A stretch of 64,000 nucleotides of DNA from Vitis vinifera (Eukaryota; Streptophyta; Magnoliopsida; Vitales; Vitaceae), in contig NC_081822.1 of NCBI RefSeq assembly GCF_030704535.1, positions 10,595,001 through 10,659,000 of the forward strand. The letters run 5' to 3'. Each line of letters opens with the position of its first letter. Positions within the stretch are counted from its first letter, which is position 1. Under the pieces are notes generated by a model. That model did not search any database. It saw only the letters and a list, made by a program, of their open reading frames with translations, and had not been told where the DNA came from. A program made the translations under genes and the position numbers. Below are positions 51,801 to 62,606 of this stretch, piece by piece.

Positions 51801-54603
51801 ACCTTAACTTCTTTAACAATCTGAAATGACATAAATAAATTCACTCTGAACAAAATAATGGATAGAACCTTAAAAAATAAAAGGCAACACAAAATAACAA
51901 ATTGTTAGTAATTAGTAGTTAGTTCTAGCCATGCAAACTAACAAATCTTCCTTTTTAAAAAATTCATTGAACATTATGAACTAATATATGGGATTTAGAA
52001 ATTTCCTGTAGAGAGTCATTCAGATGTTTTTGGGATATATTAGTGAGAGGAGAGGCAGATCAGTGAGTGCATTCAATGGCTCTGTGAAAGGTACAAAAAT
52101 CCTATTAGTTTACATGAGATGGGAAACATTATCCTCAAAACAATTATAAGGAGTTTAGTGAGTCTCAAGAGTCATTACCTGAAGCAATGGTAACATTATT
52201 CTCTTGCATATCCAACTTTTTTAATTATATCTTTATATAACTTTGGTATTCCTGTATTTTTGAAATGCTATTGTTGTAATTCACTGTTTTTTCTGTTTCT
52301 TAGTAACTTGCATTTGCATTCTTTCACTCAGGTTTGATGGTGTCCATCTTGATGAGAAGCCAATGTTAGCTACTGAACTAAGCAAATTGGAGGTTAGTTG
52401 GTCTTCTTTTTTGTGCAATCTTGAATAAGGTTGTCCTAGTTGGACAATGGGTGTTAATGTGTGCAATGGAAATGATGCCATTTTGTACTCCCTTTTAAAG
52501 CAGACAATCCTTCGTACTCTAGTATGGTCATAACAGCCATTGGAAGCAAACATGTAAAGGGACGTCTCAACATGATCCCACACAATAATACATTCATTCA
52601 CTCCTAATGGGCTATTAAAAAGGATAAAAAAAATGAAGGGTGTTTTTTATAAATAATTTAATACTAGCCTTTTTACTTTTTATTTTTATTTTTTGTGTTT
52701 CTGACCAAACCTGAAACCTCTGACAAAAATGGAGTTGTTATGGACTGCATCTTAAATAAGATGGAATTGTCAATAGTGTGGGTGTTCTGAAGCACAACAA
52801 ATATTTTTAGAAGAGAATGCTAGCTTGATCACTGGCTTGATTGTTGTTATTATTATGTCTGACAATATCAACTCACCATGTATTTTGTTGGCTCTGGTTA
52901 GGGAATGTACCTAATGCTGTGGTAATTTATCCACTGCCAAATGTTTAACTGTGCCTCTGTCTTGTTAAATGTCATTACTGTGCTATTGTGTTATTTAGTT
53001 GCTGAGCAGTTTATTAATATGGTGTTTGTTAATGGCTTCATTTTATAGTCTCAGAGGGAGAAAGTTCGCCTCTGTCATCAACAGGCTCAACGGGAATGTC
53101 ATCAAAAGGTAAGAAAATGATTTGAGGTGTGTTTTGAATCATTGAAACTTCAAAGTTAATTGCATTCCACCTGTGATGGATAATATAGCTTGCTTTAGTT
53201 TCCCTTTTCTTTTATTCATGTGCAAGAATGTTAAAAAAGTTATACCATAGATCTACCTGAATGGCCTAATCCTACCATGCCCTTTGCCAGTTTAGCCAAG
53301 GTCTATAGCACCTCATATCTTTTCATTTATGTAGATTCATCTTTGTCCTCTTGTGTGAAGTTGTATGCAGACATGACTCTATTAATGCATGGACAAAGGG
53401 CATTAGAAGATATAATCCCAAGGCCTATCCAAATGGCCAAAACCATGAACCTACCCTCTACACTGAGCTAAAGTTCAGGGTGTTTATATCTGAATTTGCA
53501 AATAGAAGTACTGGCCCAGGATGTTATTAAGTGATGTGATAAAAGGCTAGCAATTTCTTCAGATGAAAATTAACTTCTTAGTGTATGATGTGACTTCTTG
53601 AGGCTGTTTATGCACCAGTGCTAACAATTTTTTCTTGTAACTTTATTCAGTTTCACAAGGTCTGGGGACAACTCATGAAGACTGGCTATCAGAACTCTCG
53701 CTTTGCACATCAGGTATGATTGTACCTTAGACTTTTACTTTTATGTTTCAAGAGAAAAAACTTCCTATTTCAAACCTCTAAGGAAGTACCTTAGTATTTG
53801 CACATGACCTTGCATTTGCCAACCATGAGTCAAAAGGCACAATTGTAGTACATATGCCACACTCATTGATACAGGCATTTATGCGCCTAGCGCTTCCAAA
53901 TGTACTGTAAACCTACTTAGTTGGTAGTGTCAATTTCATTGTTTTGAACATCGCTCTTTTTTTTTTTTGGAAGTTTGTGCATCCTCTTCACAAAAGAAGT
54001 CCAACTGTAATCAAGTGGAGTTGTACTGTGGCCTTTATTGAAAATGTTGACAATTTTACATAACCCTGGATGTTTCAACTGCAAAAGATATAAATTCACA
54101 ACTTTTTAATAGTATCACATTTTTCCAAGCCTCTCATACAATAGGATGTCCATGTGATGTTGACCAATGTCAATTCAACATTTGGCTAGCATGGAAGCAT
54201 CCCCATCCAGCAGTTGGCACTGCAAAATTGTCTTGTGTGGACATAACTTGGATGGTAATCGAGCTGGGTGTCATTAACAGTAAAATGAATGAACTATGTC
54301 TTGTAATTTAACTTGGATCATATTAATGGTTATGGATCATTGCTTTCTATTCTTCCAGCATTGAATGAAGAAGCCATATGCCCTTTGCTCATTTGCATTT
54401 TAGGCTTACTTGTGGTACATTGGAGCTCGTGAAAACATGACAATGCTGGTTCATGGTGGTATTTGTTATTTGTGATGCAGGTGGAGAGATTTGCGTGTCT
54501 CTACACTAGCCAAGTGACCAACCTCAGCCTCTACTCTCCAGACAAATACTACAGACCCAGTGAGGATTTCATGCCCCATGAATTTGATATCCTCTCCATC
54601 TGA
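45824..54603 (+). CDS. HAD-type cytosolic purine 5'-nucleotidase (NT5C2-like), 538 aa or longer
   Basis: Sixteen coding exons in phase: 45824-46111, 46292-46369, 46451-46671, 46799-46891, 48981-49064, 49197-49313, 49801-49906, 50002-50064, 50206-50259, 50382-50439, 50902-50978, 51410-51480, 52332-52392, 53049-53108, 53651-53713 and 54481-54603. The family dephosphorylates IMP/GMP-type purine nucleotides in a HAD fold. Visible marks: motif I FDMDYTLAQY (nucleophile Asp62, acid/base Asp64), motif II STFLVTN (about 248-254), and motif IV YVGDHIYGDI (Asp374, Asp379). The C-terminal region ends FMPHEFDIL. No bacterial-type transfer is suggested. An upstream exon (44749-44890, joining at 45795) is in frame and free of stops, so a 595-637 aa form with an N-terminal targeting peptide is possible. 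Arabidopsis At1g75210 and At5g48960 are remembered relatives. Confidence 0.92.
47655..47943. mobile_element. Tourist-like (PIF/Harbinger) MITE in nucleotidase intron, 289 bp
   Basis: The ends are GGTGGTGTTTGTTTTTTT on the left and its reverse complement on the right, ending CAAACACCACC. Each end is flanked by TTA (47652-47654 and 47944-47946), the usual PIF/Harbinger target duplication; the match extends to CTTAG on both sides. The element is AT-rich with no coding capacity. It sits in the 2.1 kb intron between exons 46799-46891 and 48981-49064. Well-preserved ends suggest a fairly young copy. Confidence 0.85.
48731..48877. repeat. Imperfect tandem duplication in nucleotidase intron, 87-bp period
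   Basis: Copies 48731-48790 and 48818-48877 both run TCAAGTTTGGAG, GTTTTACTTGATCTT and TATCTGATTAAAAACTTT with a few changes. Confidence 0.9.
49414..49520. repeat. Imperfect short duplication in nucleotidase intron
   Basis: Two neighbouring copies of about 48 bp share CTCTGT-TCTTTGAATC, TTTTT-TGTAGTAT and CTTTTAA. They lie in the intron before exon 49801-49906. Confidence 0.7.
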
Positions 54604-57198
54604 AGCTCTTTTGCTCTGACAATGGGAGGCCCTCGACATCTTCAGGAAAGAGCCATTCATTTTTGGCTTTTCTTAGCATGGACACAGCTTTTAGCATTTT
54701 ACCCAACATCTTTTCCTTGTTTCCCCTTTTTCTTAATAGAAATTATTCCTAATTTGCTCAAAATGTATTGTGATGCAATGGAAGCTCACCGCAGCACATT
54801 GTACCAAGATATTGGGTGCTGCATTTAATTAAATATTGAGCTAATTAGTTTTAGCATTCAAGAAAATCTCTCGTTTGTGCTCAGTGGTGTAGTCCTTCAC
54901 AGGCCTATTGTAATTCTCTATTTCTATCGGGCATAGGCTATATACACCAGTGGGCCTCAATCGAAGTTAGCCTCAGAAGTGACTATTGTAATTTTGTTTA
55001 GGACTCAATGAGCCCAGCTAAGTCTCATGGAGTTGCTGAGAGGATCTTGGAGTTGGTGAATATTTATGGTTTTGCGATTATAAAAAGGTATGTGGTGAAA
55101 TAAACGAGCTTGAATTTATGATTTTGAATTTTCTTATAATTGCTGGTTTATTATAAGAAAGAGAGCTCGAATTTAATAGTTGGAATGAGGCCATGATTTA
55201 GTTGTTTTGTATCTGTTCAAAGTTTTGACTGTGGATGAGCCGTGTCTAATTTCTGAGCAAGTAGAATCTACGTGATATTATAATTCATTCCTACATGCAT
55301 TCAACTAAACCCAATTTTCATTCACTTGTTTCTCTTCAATTTGAAAACTGAATAGGTTCACTCTTTGCTACAACATTTTGCAGAGGCCTGAACATGGAAA
55401 TGTTGTTTGTATGGAAAGAATCTTCTGGTTCCTCGTTACTATAAATGGGATTAAGCACATAAACCCCTTATCATAAATGTTGTTTTGTACATCTTGTACA
55501 CTTGGACAGAAGTGGGTGCAGTTATAGCGACAGAGAACATGGAAGTGAAACAGAGGAGAGTTGAAATGGCTCGTCTAAACTTGATAAATGAAATAACATG
55601 GGAAAATGAAACAGGTGACACAAAATTTGTTGTCTTGGAAATGGCGTATGGATGATGGTAGACAAAGAATCAAATAAGAAAAATCATAGCTATTTACTAA
55701 AAAATGAAGAGGAGACGTTATGAATAGATTTCTAGGCCAAGATATGATAAATAGGTAGTGAAAATACACCCAATTGGACTATATAAAGACAATAAGGGAG
55801 GATTAAGGGCTTTATGGGTAAAAGAGAAGCAGAGTTCTAGCTAAGGTTTGGTTGACATGGTTGCAAAGGAATCTAGAAGTTTTGTAGACAAATATAGGAC
55901 TATAAGGGGCTATATTGGATGGTTCACCTCTTCTTATGTCTTCAGTTTTCAGTAACGTCTGGTAGAATTCTCTCGAGTGTCATTTCCATGGACTGGGTAG
56001 CTATTAATTTTGAAACTTAGGAGAAACTTATATAGTCGGATAGTAGACTCCCAACCAGGGGAGTAATAATGATGATCTTTGAGGGTTGCTGGTGATTATG
56101 TACCAAATAGATATTATAGGATTTATTAGAGACCATAGGGGCCATATGTACCATATGGTTTTAGGGGATATATATATGAGCCTTTTCTAGGCCATTTGGG
56201 ATTGGGATGTTGCTCAAAGCCAGAATTCTAACCCTGCTTGAAGGCCTTGAAGAGGCTCCTAGGCTATGAGAAGGAATAAAAAAGGCTCTTGGATTAGGAT
56301 GGGTCCCAAATTGAAACTCTAGCTTTTCCATGTTTCGAGACACATGAAAGTGTCATCTTTGTGGAAACATAGGCCAACTAACTAAGAGGTAGCCTGACAA
56401 AGAGGGGATCCAACTTCGAGAGGGAAGTGCAATTGCATTTCGTATAGGGTTGTTTTTTTTTTTTCTCTTCGAATGATAGCTCTTCCTTCTTATCATCCTC
56501 TTGTTTTGCTTTTATCCAAATACTTACTCATTGTCTATTCAAAAGAAAAATAAAGGAAGGAAGACAATCAATTAGCTAGAGGAACACCTGAGTTAGAATT
56601 TTTTGGGGGAGACTTAAATCACTGTTGGGGGACATGGTTCACCAGGGATAGGAATCTAGAGAAATAATGATGCTGGAGAAATTGTTCATGATTTTACGAT
56701 GGCAAAATATGATTACAAAGCATGTTTTAAAATTGAAAATGTTGTTTGGGAAATAAATCTTGGTATTATAAATCTAATTTTCTTGTTAACTTATAGACCT
56801 TGGAACTTAAGGTAAGGTCTGCTTGATTTCTTTTGCAGGAAATTTTGCTAGGAACCAGTCCTTCTAGGGGTTTGGCTAATATTTACGGGTTAGCAACTAG
56901 CAACCAATTGATGTCAACTGGGCCTGGACTTGAGTCTCTTGTAGATTATTTGTAAACTCTTAATAATTCACTCGTATTGTTTATTGTTTAGTCTTTGCTG
57001 ATGACGAAGTTGTTCTATTCCAGATTGTATTTTTCAATCCTTCTTTGTCTTGCACTTTCAGATCTTTTGTGATTGTTTCCTGCTTACCCATTTGGGAAGG
57101 AAGCTAAACACTTCATTGTAAATCTCTCTTATCAGATGACTTGTCATTTTTGCATTTGATTGTCTTTAGATGGTTTCGATTAATGGTGGAATTTACAG
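54604..57198. other. Nucleotidase 3' UTR and unassigned intergenic DNA
   Basis: The first few hundred bases are likely the 3' UTR of the nucleotidase gene. From about 55000 on I see only short broken frames and no named repeat. Confidence 0.45.
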
Positions 57199-57300
57199 GT
57201 CAGTATCATGCTAGAAGGTGTTGACAAATTTGGTAATTTGATCGGTTCAGTATATTATCCCCATGATTGATCAGCAATAGCACAGGAGCTTGTAGAAAGT
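57199..57300 (+). pseudogene. Fragment of a Tudor-SN (TSN) gene
   Basis: After a splice-acceptor-like TTTACAG, one frame reads VSIMLEGVDKFGNLIGSVYYP and continues SA-x-AQELVES after an in-frame TGA at 57268-57270. This matches the end of the second staphylococcal-nuclease repeat of plant Tudor-SN, remembered as VLEGVDKFSNLIGSVYYPDGESA-ELVEN. Retained acceptor sequence points to a DNA-level copy, not a processed one. No other TSN exon was found nearby. It cannot encode a working protein by itself. Confidence 0.7.
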
Positions 57301-57865
57301 GTATGTGCCTAAATCTTGGGGTGGTGTTAGTATTTATTTTTTTTTGCTGTTTCTCCTGGTTCTGTTTTAAGTCTGCATTTCAAAAGTATATGAATTCATG
57401 ACTGATTTGCGGATTCTGAATCCTTTGACGAACTTGGCAGCAAATCTTTTCAATAAATAACAGCAATCATGTTATTTACTGTATCTGAAGTCTTTGTTGT
57501 TTTCTCTATCTTGATATCCTCCTGCCAGATTTGGGATATTACTTTTGTTTTGTTTCCATTGAAAGTGAGATGGTTTTAAGACATTCTTTTATCTTATCAT
57601 TTTTGTTAATTGTGTCTAACCTTCTTGTTCGCTACTGGTTCAGCTTCAGAGGACTTATATTCATACTTCATCCACTAGTTTACTATTCAGTGGTTACCTA
57701 ACTGTACCTAAATTCTTTGTATCTCTTATTAATACACTGTCTGCTCTATTGTTACTCAAAATCTTTAGTATCATCCATTAATCTACCAAAGTATCCTTGC
57801 CAAAATTTATAGAGATAAACTCTCTTCCTCTTGATGTAGTGTTTAGCTAAATATCCGGCGAGAGT

Positions 57866-57945
57866 TTTTAGGATCTAGGGTTTAGGGTTTTTAGTTTTTA
57901 GGGAGTTTAGGGTTTGAGATTTGAGATTTAGGGTTGAGGGTGTTT
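57866..57945. repeat. Degenerate telomere-like (TTTAGGG) repeat tract
   Basis: TTTAGGG or close variants recur at least four times (CTAGGGTTTAGGGTTTTTAG, GAGTTTAGGGTTTGAG, GATTTAGGGTTGAGGG). It is the plant telomere unit in broken form, at the left edge of an AT-rich repeat block. Confidence 0.75.
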
Positions 57946-57960
57946 GTTTTTATTTGTTTT

Positions 57961-58770
57961 CTAATAATTATTTTAAAAAATAATTATATGAAATATAGAA
58001 AATGATTAAAAATAAATCATTACATATAAAAATTATTTTTAAAATATAAAAAATAAGTTAAAAAAATTTTAAGTTTTAAAACAAATTTTTAATATATAAA
58101 GAAAACATGTTTAGCAACTGTTTTTAGAATAGTTTTATGTTTTCTAGAACAAAAAAAATATATTTTATAATTATAAACTATTTTCTATTTTATGTTATTA
58201 AAAATAGAAAATGAGATATTTTCAGATAACATCTTTTAGTCGTTTTATATTATTTTTATTTATTTTTTGAAGATTTTTAAAAAAAAAATAATTATATAAA
58301 CATGTAGAATGATTAAAAATAAAGCATTGGATATAAAAATTGTTTTTAAAACATATTTAAAAATATTAAAAATAGGTTAAAAATATTTTAAGTTCTTAAA
58401 CAAACTTTTGTTCTACAAAATATATATAAAAAAAAAACTATTCTTAAAAACTAAGAACTGTTTTCGAAAATAGTTAACAAACATGACTTAGTTTTTCATT
58501 TCAAAAAATAAAAAATATGGTCATTTTAAATAATATAAAATGATAAAAAAATAATTATTTTAAAAAAAAAAAATATATAAAATATGGAGAATAATAAAAA
58601 AAATCATTACATATAAAATTTATTTTTAAAATATAAAAAATAAACTTAAAACATTTTAAATTTTCAAACAAATTTTTATTATATAAAACATCAAAACTAA
58701 TTTTCAAAAAATACTAAATTTTTTTATTAATTTTTATAAAATCCATTTTGAAAACAAGTTTTTTTTTTTT
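57961..58770. repeat. AT-rich block with three diverged units about 290-300 bp apart
   Basis: Units at about 57961-58100, 58255-58430 and 58546-58690 each run AATAATTAT, ATGATTAAAAATAAA, CATTACATATAAAA, TTTTTAAAATAT and TTTAAGTTTT or forms of these. Between them lie GTTTAGCAACTGTTTTTAGA (58111) and AACTGTTTTCGAAAATAG (58451). It resembles nested copies of a non-autonomous DNA element, but I cannot define the ends. Confidence 0.55.
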
Positions 58771-59417
58771 TTAAATAGATTAAAATGTTTTCAATTATTT
58801 TTCCCTTAGAAGGAGATATTATCTAGGTTTGATAGTTGTTTATTCAGCAAAAATGGCTTAAACTGAGGATGGTTTAATAATTTATGTCATTTAGCTGATA
58901 TCAAGTCATATGATTCTGGTTGGCACTCTGTTCCCCTTGGAGCTCGTATTTTGATCATCTTCAGCAAGCATATCTCCTCGTTTATTTGTTTTTTTTTTTT
59001 TTTTCCTCAACAGCGTGAGTGGAAACATTACCATCATTCCCCAACTAAATTGAAGTGGGAACAAATTCCTTGAATGGCACAAGAAGAAAGCTGAAACTTT
59101 TTACAATGTACACTCCACATTCCCACGAGCAGGACTCTGTGAGAAGGTGTAAATTACAGATAAAAATACAAATCTAGCCCAAAAACTGCTGCTCCGTCTT
59201 TCAGGACCCCTTTTTTGCATCAGGCCTAGACTTCATCGGCCCCAAGAACGCCTCGCTTGCCTATGAACCACTCAATATGAAATGAGAAAGGAAAAGAAAA
59301 AGAATGGGTTCAGACCGTGACAGGGGGCATGGGGCGTGGAAATGGTGTTGAGCAGGTACTGAAATGGGAGCCTGCAGTTATCACTTATCATTAACAAGGA
59401 ACACAAATACCCTTCGG
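58771..59417. other. Downstream flank and 3' UTR of the receptor kinase
   Basis: Sequence to the left of the kinase stop codon. It should contain its 3' UTR (minus strand) but no coding frame. Confidence 0.5.
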
Positions 59418-62400
59418 CTAGTGTTGGTCTTGCCTCTCTATATCTTGCATATCAACTGGTTCAGGAAAAATCTCGTTCGACGATCTTTTATGCGAAGAGG
59501 ACAGATCGTTTCCACCACTTCCCTGAGACCCTACTCTACCTGACTGTTTTGAGCCACTTATCCCCTCTCTGTTTATTTGCCCTGGAACAATAGCACCCTC
59601 AGACGAGCTGTGACGCCAACTCCCAAAGAAAGCAGTACTCCAAGACCTCCTTGATGAAGTTGTTCTCAGCCTTGCTGAACTGCTGCTCTCTTCCCTGACC
59701 ACTTTTAAAGGGTTCTCCAGTGCTTTGAGGATGTTTCTCATTAGGGGACGTCTTGAAGGCTTGGGGTTAAGGCATGACCTGGCCACAATTGCCATGGCCC
59801 ATACTTCTTCCAATAGATCCTCATCCACGATCAGGGAAGGGTCAACAATCTTGGTCACCAGTTCCTTATCGTATATACTGATGCATGGCAGTGTGTGCTC
59901 CAACCACTCCCTTGTGGTGGCATCATCGGACTTGCTGATGCCAAGCTTACCTGTCACAAGCTCAAGCAAGACCTTCCCGAAACAGTACACATCATAAGCG
60001 CAGGTTGCCGACAATAAGCCTGTCAATTTCCAAATAAATGAATTTTTCAAACTTCATGCAGTTGGAGATTAATGAAGACCCAGTGAAATAAAGACACTTC
60101 AAACTCCTACAAAAGGTATATGAACCAATAAAAAATTGTCATTGGACAACTAATGCTTATTTTCAAACACTACCATCACAACTTAAAGATCAGAAGATTC
60201 ACTTAGTCTCCTGCAAGTATTCTCACCAATGAATGAACAATGCAGGTTTGTGGTCCCCCATGTACAAATGAAAAGGTAGGCCCAACAATGATTGACCTCA
60301 GAAGAACAATATGAAGTATCTCTACTTTAGTATGTGAGAAATAGGTGGATGAAAAACTATGAATATCTAAGAGAGCTTTCAATGCAAGTTATACGTACCA
60401 GAAGAGCCTTGTTCAGAGGTCCTGCATATAAACAAGAGGAATTCATTGTTACAACCTTGAACAATCATAATAAACATGAAGAGAAACAGTAGACTTACAT
60501 CAGCAAAATGCATAGATAATTTGGTAATAAACTAATCAGTTTTACAGACCCAAAACTTACAACCTATGGTAGGATTACAAATTCCCCAGTTCAGAAGAAC
60601 AGTAGTTGGCACACATCTACACAGAATTCTTTATAGTCTCTAAGACTGCAATCTAAGTGAAGTTACTTGTAATAGGGTGGTAATCAGGCAGATAGGTAGA
60701 TCCAACTGAGGATAAAAATACAAGCCAACACTGAAAAGTAGGCTTGATTTATATAGCATATTGAGAAGGTTCTATCCAGGTTTTTAGTTTGATGAACCAA
60801 TCAAGTAAAAAAGCAATCTCAGCGCAACAAATTCTATAACCCAACAAGATACACAAGAAACATGCAATTATAAGATATATAATAAAGAATTGGCCTGTCC
60901 TTTTTATCCATAAACAGTGAGGCTATTTGCTGAAATTCTTGACTGAAATAAAGGGCTACATGGGATAAATCGAAGGTGTGATGCAAAAGACAACATTCTA
61001 TTCAAACAAAAAGGGATTCAATATACTTTTTGGTCTTAATAATCATGATGAAAAGAGTGACAGGAGAAGTAACTGGTGACCTAGACATTTCACCAGTTCA
61101 AGCAGGTTATAGGATTATTACTCAGATAATTTATTTTTTGGTTTTGAGAAAATGAATAGCCGGATAAACTCAAAAAAATGAGCCAGTTCGTGTGTGTTTA
61201 TATATCACTAATATACATATTTACACACACAGATCTTCAGTAAGATTTTAGCATTTTGTCTCTAACACAGAAACCCAATAGCCCACTTCGCAGGATCAAG
61301 GAAAAACATGGACTCATGATTCTTTCCCTGAGAACTGTCTATTAGTTTATCCCGGTATTTTGGCATATTTTTAATATTATAATCAATAAATTTTGAAAAA
61401 AAAAAATTATTTATCATGTCATGGCCTGATAATGTGAGCTTGCATTTTTCAGGAGCATATAGATGGTTTTTCTTTTAACTTTTATAGTATTGTTGATTCT
61501 ATGAGACAAGTATCATAAATTTAAGATCCTTTCTCCCAAGACAGAAACCAGAGATGACAAAGCAAGGTCTTTGATAAAAAAATATATACATAAGTCAGAA
61601 CAGCTTCATCTCAAACTTGACCATGGACAGAAGCTGAGAGCAAGAGAGAGCAAGCTGTGTCCTTATGTGCAGGTGCAGGTGCAGTATATTATTATCGACA
61701 TGGTAACATGTGAACTTTTCTATCCTATCACATGTTGTAAGGAGTACATTCAACCCCTTTCATTCCTCAAATGCGTAAGTATTTCTTACTTTTCATGGTA
61801 TATTCTAACTTTTAGAACTAAGGTTTGTATTGCACAATGTATCAACTAGTAAGAACTCATCTCACAAAGAACCCTATGCCCATAGTTCATCAATACGATG
61901 ACCAAGAGCAAAAGTTAAATCCATGGATCCAACAAGGTTATTTTCCTGAGTGAACGAATAAATGAAATTTGAAACAATAACAAAATTCCTCCCATAGTTT
62001 GGATCTATGAAAATCTAAATGTTAAACTTGTATCCAAATTCTAAAATTCGCTTGGACCTTATCCAACAAAAAGGATGTGGGATATAATGGATATGCGAAA
62101 AGAATGCTGAGGTGTAATTACCGAATTTAATGCAGCCTAATTGCCAGGATTCCAGGTTGAAAATAAGAAAAGCATATTGAGGTGTAATTACTGAATTTAA
62201 TGCACCCTAATTGCCAGGATTCCAGGTTGAAAATTAGAAAAGCATATTGTCAATGACATCATAAAAGGAATTAGAAATATAACTCTATGAGCAATCTTGA
62301 CTCTAAAAACTTAGAAGCATGCCTGATGTTAAATAAATGAATAAAAGTAACAAAAAACAAATGACAGATCAAAGAATCCTTTTAACCAAAGACATGAAAA

Positions 62401-62606
62401 CTTAAAAAAAACACTGGTGGTTCCTAGCGAATGCCTACTTGGAAATGTTTGATCAATTAAAAATAGATAATACTTACTGTGGCTTCCTTAACAACTTTGT
62501 GATTACATTTTGGTGAGAGTCCCCTTCTTGAGCACAAACCTCACTTAAGCTTCCAAGTCGCACTTCAAATTTATCATCAAGCAGGATACTACTTGCTTGA
62601 ACATCT
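59418..62606 (-). CDS. LRR receptor-like kinase (At2g16250 type), 3' part only
   Basis: Three exons seen, in phase: 62478-62606, 60399-60421 (a 23-nt microexon) and 59418-60019 with the stop. The gene continues upstream beyond the right edge; no further exon was found in 62607-64000. The part covers the C-terminal half of the kinase domain and a 90-residue Ser/Gly/Arg-rich tail (RLRTTSSRRSWSTAFFGSWR). Family marks: DVYCFGKVLLELVTGKLGIS and VWAMAIVARSCLNPKPSRRP. The extracellular LRRs and membrane span would lie outside. The catalytic loop reads RDVQASSIL and the DFG site reads LGSLSE, so catalysis is doubtful. In this subfamily a signalling or scaffold role is inferred. Arabidopsis At2g16250 matches closely from memory. 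Confidence 0.88.
62109..62248. repeat. Tandem duplication, 70-bp period
   Basis: Copies 62109-62178 and 62179-62248 both run GAGGTGTAATTAC, GAATTTAATGCA, CCTAATTGCCAGGATTCCAG and AGAAAAGCATATT, with three or so single differences. They lie in the kinase intron between exons 60399-60421 and 62478-62606. Confidence 0.95.

Noticed and set aside
55500-57100. Possible decayed retroelement
   Set aside because: Only short broken frames; no terminal repeats, primer-binding site or enzyme motif that I can point to.
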